Assembly (NCBI GenBank): GCA_021798635.1
Contig: JAJZGH010000031.1
Coordinates: 1-25,846, forward strand
Length of the DNA: 25,846 nt
Reading direction: 5' to 3'
Origin: Planctomycetota bacterium
GTDB lineage: Bacteria; Planctomycetota; Phycisphaerae; WQYP01
Both the position numbers and the translations under genes were made by a program. Shown here one piece after another: positions 22,180 through 25,846 of this stretch (positions are counted from its first letter, which is position 1; every line of letters starts with the position of its first letter). The notes beneath the pieces are model-generated. The model made no database searches. It saw only the letters and a list, made by a program, of their open reading frames with translations, and was not told the origin of the DNA.

Positions 22180-23154
22180 TTAACCGCGCATGGAATTTTT
22201 CGCCTGTTTTACGTGTTCCTGATTAATATCCGCTGCAGACCAGGAGGGAGCCTCCCCTCTGCGGAGTTGTCTGGGCGTTTGCCCCAGCTCGCGCCGAAAC
22301 ACGACTGCCATGTGCGTTGGGGAGGAGAACCCGGCGGCATAAGCAATGCGTTTAACAGGCAGGCGGGTGTTGCGCAGCATGAGTTGAGCACGGGCTACGC
22401 GACACGCGGTGAGTTCTTCCAGAACCGTTCTCCCGAGGGCTTTGCGGAAACCCCGTTCAATCGTTCGGGTGCTTACGCCGAGCTGCCGGGCGATTGCTTT
22501 TACCGATAAGTCACGATGGCTGTGATTCCAAATCATTTCCATTGCGCCTTGCAAGACCGGGTCGGCGGATTTGGCCGGGCGCGGGGGGCGGTCATTGGGA
22601 CCATCTGATCGTCCCTCCCGCGGGCTAGCGGCCAACATTCCTGCGATCAGCGCCAGTGATGAAAGCGAAGCCGATCCGGGATCTTGGGGTGATTTAACGG
22701 CGCTTTGAACAATTTGCTCCAGCGCGCCGGCAAGTAAGGGATTGCTTTTCTGGGAATAGACGGCCGAGGCGGAAGTTAGCAGTCCCGCCTGCTGCCAAAA
22801 ATGCGGCACCTGGCCGTTAAACGATAGCCAATATACCGTCCACCCTGTATTAGATTTGGGTCGATAGCGATGCCATACATCCGGCAAAATCATCAAGGCC
22901 GAGCCGGCCTGCACCTGGACCACCCCGGTTTCATGCGATTCAAATTCACCATGACCGGCACTTAAAAAGACCCATTGGTACTCCGGCAGCACGCGGCCTG
23001 TTTTCCAGGAGAACTGATACATTTCCGGATGGTCGGGCAACGGATAACCGGCGTGCGGAGCGATCCGTTCAACGCCTGCGCCGGTAAGATAGAAACCCGT
23101 TGCAATTGCAGTGGGGTTCACCGGAAAATAACCGAAGGATGTGTCGCTTTTCAT
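22180..23154 (-). CDS. AraC-family transcriptional regulator
   Basis: The 324-residue protein has an N-terminal cupin-like sensing domain (about 40-110, with HRYRP near 95-99). A Pro/Arg-rich linker (about 178-197) follows, then a C-terminal double helix-turn-helix (about 199-300). Helix one is around LSVKAIARQLGVSTRTIERG, helix two around PVKRIAYAAGFSSPTHMA, ending in the FRRELGQTPRQLR stretch typical of AraC/XylS proteins. It probably senses a sugar and controls the divergent GH39 gene. The ATG at 23154 was chosen with GGAAG about 7 bases upstream; an ATG at 23181 lies too close to the predicted transcript start. First gene of a unit with acyP and the permease. Confidence 0.9.
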   Translation of the reverse strand: MKSDTSFGYFPVNPTAIATGFYLTGAGVERIAPHAGYPLPDHPEMYQFSWKTGRVLPEYQWVFLSAGHGEFESHETGVVQVQAGSALMILPDVWHRYRPKSNTGWTVYWLSFNGQVPHFWQQAGLLTSASAVYSQKSNPLLAGALEQIVQSAVKSPQDPGSASLSSLALIAGMLAASPREGRSDGPNDRPPRPAKSADPVLQGAMEMIWNHSHRDLSVKAIARQLGVSTRTIERGFRKALGRTVLEELTACRVARAQLMLRNTRLPVKRIAYAAGFSSPTHMAVVFRRELGQTPRQLRRGEAPSWSAADINQEHVKQAKNSMRG

Positions 23155-23189
23155 ATATTGACTTCCATGACAATCCGGCATACTTTGAA

Positions 23190-23198
23190 ATTATAACA
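23190..23198 (-). promoter_or_regulatory. Extended -10 promoter of the AraC-family gene
   Basis: TGTTATAAT on the minus strand is a perfect extended -10 (TGnTATAAT), which needs little -35. Initiation near 23183 would leave about 30 bases before the ATG at 23154, with a ribosome-binding site inside. Confidence 0.55.
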
Positions 23199-23251
23199 GA
23201 CTTTGTAACATTTTCCGCACCACATACTCGTCGCGAATTCGATAGTGAATA

Positions 23252-23305
23252 ATCTTGCGTGGCTTTTAAATTAAGCCGTACAATTCTGTACAAGTTTCGC
23301 AAGAT
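23252..23305 (+). promoter_or_regulatory. Predicted GH39 promoter covered by nested inverted repeats
   Basis: Outer arms ATCTTGCG (23252-23259) and CGCAAGAT (23298-23305) are a perfect 8-base inverted repeat. Between them lie GGCTT/AAGCC (23261-23265, 23273-23277) and GTACA/TGTAC (23278-23282, 23287-23291). A weak -35 TTGCGT (23255-23260) overlaps the outer left arm, and a -10 TACAAT (23279-23284, 18-base spacer) overlaps the innermost repeat. Placement suggests operators for the divergent AraC regulator or another repressor. Confidence 0.5.
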
Positions 23306-23321
23306 GCATTGAGGAGTTTTT

Positions 23322-24839
23322 ATGCAACAGGTTGGATATCACCGGCGGGGTATGGCCGTGTGGGCAGCAATGACTTTATTATCAATTCCAGCCGCGACAC
23401 GTTATGCAGCGGCTGTGCCGGCGCGCGTATCGGTGACGTGGTCCAAGGTAATGGGCACCTCCCCGACCACGCCCACGTTGCAGGTGGTGGTAAACCCGAT
23501 GCTTCGGCCCGAATCCCCCATTAGCCACCGGGCCGTTCAGGCACTGTCTAGGTTGAAGGCAAATTTTGTGCGTTTTGTACCGTGGCTCCCCTACCCACAA
23601 TTGGGCGTGGCGGAACTCAAGCCGCCGGCGGATGGCAGGACATTCTGGAACTTTAAGCTCATCGACCCCATGGTTCAGGATTTTATGCGTGGTGCCGCCG
23701 GGCGCCCGGTGATTATGAATTTCAGCACCATTCCGGAATGGCTTTATAAGACCCCTAAGGCCGTCACGTGGCCTGCAAACCCGAATCAAGTGTTTTGGGG
23801 TTATGAGCAGGGCACGCAGCTGCGCAGGCATAGCCTCAAAAAAGTCGCCGATTATTATGCGCGTCTTGTAAGCTGGTACACCCGAGGTGGATTTCGTGAT
23901 GAATATGGTCATTGGCATAAATCGCCTTATCACTATCACTTTGCGTGGTGGGAAGTGCTCAATGAGGTGGATTTTGAGCACCGTACAAACGTAAAAACAT
24001 ACACACAACTATATGATGCCATAACATCAGCCATTCATAAGGTTTCGCCGCAGACCAAATTCGTGGGTCTGGCACTGGCCGCTCCGAGCAATGATCTGGC
24101 GTGGTTCAAGTATTTTCTTAATCCCCGCAACCATGCTCCCCGCACGCCGCTGAATATGATTTCCTATCATTTTTATGCCACGCCGTCGGCAACCAGTAAA
24201 CCCAGCGACTGGCCCAAGATATTCTTTTCCCAGGCGAAAGGATTTCTCAATACCGTGCGCAAGATTCAAGCCATTCGCCAAAAGCTTTCACCAGAAACCA
24301 AAACTGATATTGACGAAATCGGATCGATCCTGCCTTATGACACCGCGCCGAAACTGATGCGGCCGATCCCCAATATGTACTGGAACTTAAGCGGAGCCAT
24401 GTATGCCTATCTGTTTGCCCATCTGGCGCGCCAAGGTATTCAAATTGCCGGTGAAAGCCAGCTCATTGGTTATCCCAGTCAGTTCCCCAGTGTCTCCATG
24501 GTCAACTGGACAACAGGCGTTCCCAATGCGCGGTTTCGAGTGCTGCAATTGTTGCACGATAATTTCGGCCCAGGTGATAAAATCATCGCCACGCACGCCA
24601 GCTCGCCCGGTATTTTTGCGCAAGCGTTTGTAACACCCGCCGGCGTCAGAAAACTTCTGCTGATTAACAAACGCGATAAAGGCCTCGTGCTGAACGTTCC
24701 GGAAGCTAAAGGATCTGTGCTGCAATGGGTCGATCAGCACACTGCTGAGAAGCCACCTGCGCAGCGGACGCTGAAACACAACCATCTGCGTTTGGGCGGC
24801 TTGGGCGTGGAGGTAATAACGATGGCAGCAACGCATTGA
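23322..24839 (+). CDS. Secreted GH39-like glycoside hydrolase
   Basis: The 505-residue protein has an N-terminal export signal (hydrophobic 11-24, Ala-rich to about 34) and a clan-A TIM-barrel hydrolase. The acid/base region is WWEVLNEVDFE with Asn214-Glu215, and the likely nucleophile is Glu332 in TDIDEIGS. A C-terminal beta domain covers about 425-505. These features fit family GH39 (beta-xylosidase/alpha-iduronidase type), but the exact substrate is not certain. GAGGAG lies close before the ATG. It is divergent from an AraC regulator and 101 bases upstream of a GH106 rhamnosidase, suggesting a role in breaking down plant polysaccharide side chains in the periplasm or outside the cell. Confidence 0.83.
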   Translation: MQQVGYHRRGMAVWAAMTLLSIPAATRYAAAVPARVSVTWSKVMGTSPTTPTLQVVVNPMLRPESPISHRAVQALSRLKANFVRFVPWLPYPQLGVAELKPPADGRTFWNFKLIDPMVQDFMRGAAGRPVIMNFSTIPEWLYKTPKAVTWPANPNQVFWGYEQGTQLRRHSLKKVADYYARLVSWYTRGGFRDEYGHWHKSPYHYHFAWWEVLNEVDFEHRTNVKTYTQLYDAITSAIHKVSPQTKFVGLALAAPSNDLAWFKYFLNPRNHAPRTPLNMISYHFYATPSATSKPSDWPKIFFSQAKGFLNTVRKIQAIRQKLSPETKTDIDEIGSILPYDTAPKLMRPIPNMYWNLSGAMYAYLFAHLARQGIQIAGESQLIGYPSQFPSVSMVNWTTGVPNARFRVLQLLHDNFGPGDKIIATHASSPGIFAQAFVTPAGVRKLLLINKRDKGLVLNVPEAKGSVLQWVDQHTAEKPPAQRTLKHNHLRLGGLGVEVITMAATH

Positions 24840-24895
24840 AGGCGGAAACGCGGCCTGGCACAACAGTGGAGAAAACAGCCAACATTGCGTATGGC

Positions 24896-24925
24896 GCTTG
24901 CCTGGTAAGACTTAAAGCGGCAAGC
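24896..24925 (+). repeat. Inverted repeat just before the GH106 ribosome-binding site
   Basis: GCTTGCC (24896-24902) and GGCAAGC (24919-24925) are perfect 7-base arms around a 16-base loop. The right arm ends one base before AAGGAG (24927-24932), the ribosome-binding site of the rhamnosidase. It could be an attenuating hairpin or an operator. Confidence 0.4.
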
Positions 24926-24940
24926 AAGGAGTGTAAAACC

Positions 24941-25846
24941 ATGAATTCATTAAGCCGCCGGGACTTTATCGGTCAAATCGGGCTTTCCGCAGCCGGTGTA
25001 CTGATGCTGCAATCGGGCAGTTCGGCAGCGCCGGCGATCAAAGCAGACGACCGCATGACCTCCGCATCGCCCGGCGACTTGGCGTCCGCATTCGCCAATC
25101 CACCATTTGAATGCGGGCCGTGGGTTTACTGGTTCTGGCTGGATGTGAATGTGACCCGCGACGGTATTACCGCTGACCTCGAGGCCATGAAGGCCGTGGG
25201 AATCGCCGGCGTACTGATTATGGATGTGGACCAGGGTACGCCGGCGAGTTTCAATGGGGCAAAATTTGGCGATTCAAAATGGTATGAGCTTTTCAAGTTT
25301 GCCTGTGCCGAAGCCCACCGATTGGGGATGCACATTAACATGACCAATGATGCGGGCTGGTGCGGCAGCGGCGGACCTTGGATAACTCCCGAGCTTTCAA
25401 TGCAACGGGTGGTATATAGCAGCATGACCGTTGCGGGCGGCAAGACCATTGACGTCGTGCTGCCACAGCCCCCAGCGAATCTAAATTTTTACCGCGATAT
25501 TGCGGTCTTGGCTTTTCCAGCACCCACCAAGGCCTACGCAATTACGGACCTCAATAACCAGACCGACGTGACCGCACAAGACAACATTCCCGCGCCGGAA
25601 AAATGGCCGATACTTCAGGCCGATCAGGGCGTTGCGGCCAATTCTGTGCAGGATATTTCCGCTCACATGGATACCACCGGCCATCTGAAGTGGGATGCCC
25701 CGCCAGGACAATGGATCGTCTTGCGCTTCGGCCATACCACCACCGGGGTGGTTAATCATCCGGCACCTGCGGGCGGCCTGGGCTTGGAAACTGATAAGCT
25801 CAGCCGAGCGGCTACTGTTTTCCAGTTTAATTCGCTCATGGAGCGG
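24941..25846 (+). CDS. Alpha-L-rhamnosidase (GH106), N-terminal part, runs off the right edge
   Basis: The 302 visible residues start with a Tat signal (SRRDFIGQIG, then a hydrophobic Ala/Gly-rich stretch to about 30). The N-terminal part of a GH106 enzyme follows: WVYWFWLDVNVTRDGITADL, then AMKAVGIAGVLIMDV, and NDAGWCGSGGPWITPELSMQ, all family hallmarks. GH106 enzymes remove terminal L-rhamnose from pectin and related glycans; full proteins are usually about 1000 residues, so most is outside the window. AGGAG lies 9 bases before ATG. Tat export implies folding in the cytoplasm before export. No stop or frameshift is seen in the visible part. Confidence 0.88.
   Translation, partial: MNSLSRRDFIGQIGLSAAGVLMLQSGSSAAPAIKADDRMTSASPGDLASAFANPPFECGPWVYWFWLDVNVTRDGITADLEAMKAVGIAGVLIMDVDQGTPASFNGAKFGDSKWYELFKFACAEAHRLGMHINMTNDAGWCGSGGPWITPELSMQRVVYSSMTVAGGKTIDVVLPQPPANLNFYRDIAVLAFPAPTKAYAITDLNNQTDVTAQDNIPAPEKWPILQADQGVAANSVQDISAHMDTTGHLKWDAPPGQWIVLRFGHTTTGVVNHPAPAGGLGLETDKLSRAATVFQFNSLMER

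Noticed and set aside
23382..24008. 208-codon open frame on the minus strand opposite the GH39 gene
   Set aside because: Antisense shadow of a well-supported secreted hydrolase, with His/Arg-rich, Cys-containing composition and no known motif.
1..25846. CRISPR arrays, insertion sequences, prophage or integrase genes
   Set aside because: No spaced direct repeats of CRISPR length, no transposase or integrase motifs, and no terminal inverted repeats with target duplications were seen on either strand.

Overview
The window looks like chromosome from a Planctomycetota bacterium, most likely a Phycisphaerae-type lineage. This is inferred from gene content, not from a marker gene: a WXG100/FtsK locus with a coiled-coil partner, a DUF1802 protein, a Tat-exported GH106 rhamnosidase, an Fe/Mn superoxide dismutase with an atypical N-terminal half, and moderate-to-high GC. 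No rRNA is present. The only RNA gene is a tRNA cut by the left edge. There is no phage, insertion sequence or CRISPR array.

Layout. Positions 1-28 hold the 5' end of a minus-strand tRNA. From 222 to 2808 (minus) lies a tightly overlapped operon: HAD phosphatase, DUF218 membrane protein, L,D-transpeptidase. A single-pass membrane protein of unknown family (3062-3862) and a secreted CE12-type SGNH esterase with its own sigma-70-like promoter (4077-5396) follow. From 5569 to 11132 (minus) lies the most unusual block, a compact type VII secretion-like locus: WXG100-like protein, coiled-coil protein, second small WXG100-like protein, and a 1318-residue membrane-anchored three-module FtsK/EssC-type ATPase. 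Upstream of it on the same strand are a divergent MnmE-like GTPase and a cysteine desulfurase (11244-13777), a pairing that fits tRNA wobble-uridine modification.

From 13838 the plus strand carries rsmB, dapB and a superoxide dismutase. From 17163 to 19285 (minus) come DUF1802, a CDF metal transporter with a duplicated C-terminal domain, and a small SHOCT membrane protein. Divergent from these is a STAS antagonist plus HATPase anti-sigma kinase pair (19484-20517), with a near-consensus promoter. From 20680 to 23154 (minus) are an ABC-2 permease, an acylphosphatase and an AraC regulator. The AraC gene is divergent from a secreted GH39-like glycosidase (23322-24839), followed by a Tat-exported GH106 alpha-L-rhamnosidase that runs off the right edge. 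This right end looks like the start of a plant-polysaccharide (pectin/rhamnogalacturonan) utilisation cluster, and the CE12 esterase at 4077-5396 fits the same lifestyle.

Small-scale structure includes heptamer repeats. The 17-base string GGAGTTAGGAGTTAGAA occurs at two gene ends, in each case supplying a stop codon, and five 7-base units lie upstream of the superoxide dismutase gene. Nested inverted repeats overlap the predicted GH39 promoter. Protein family calls come from recognising motifs by eye. No database search or structure prediction was run.
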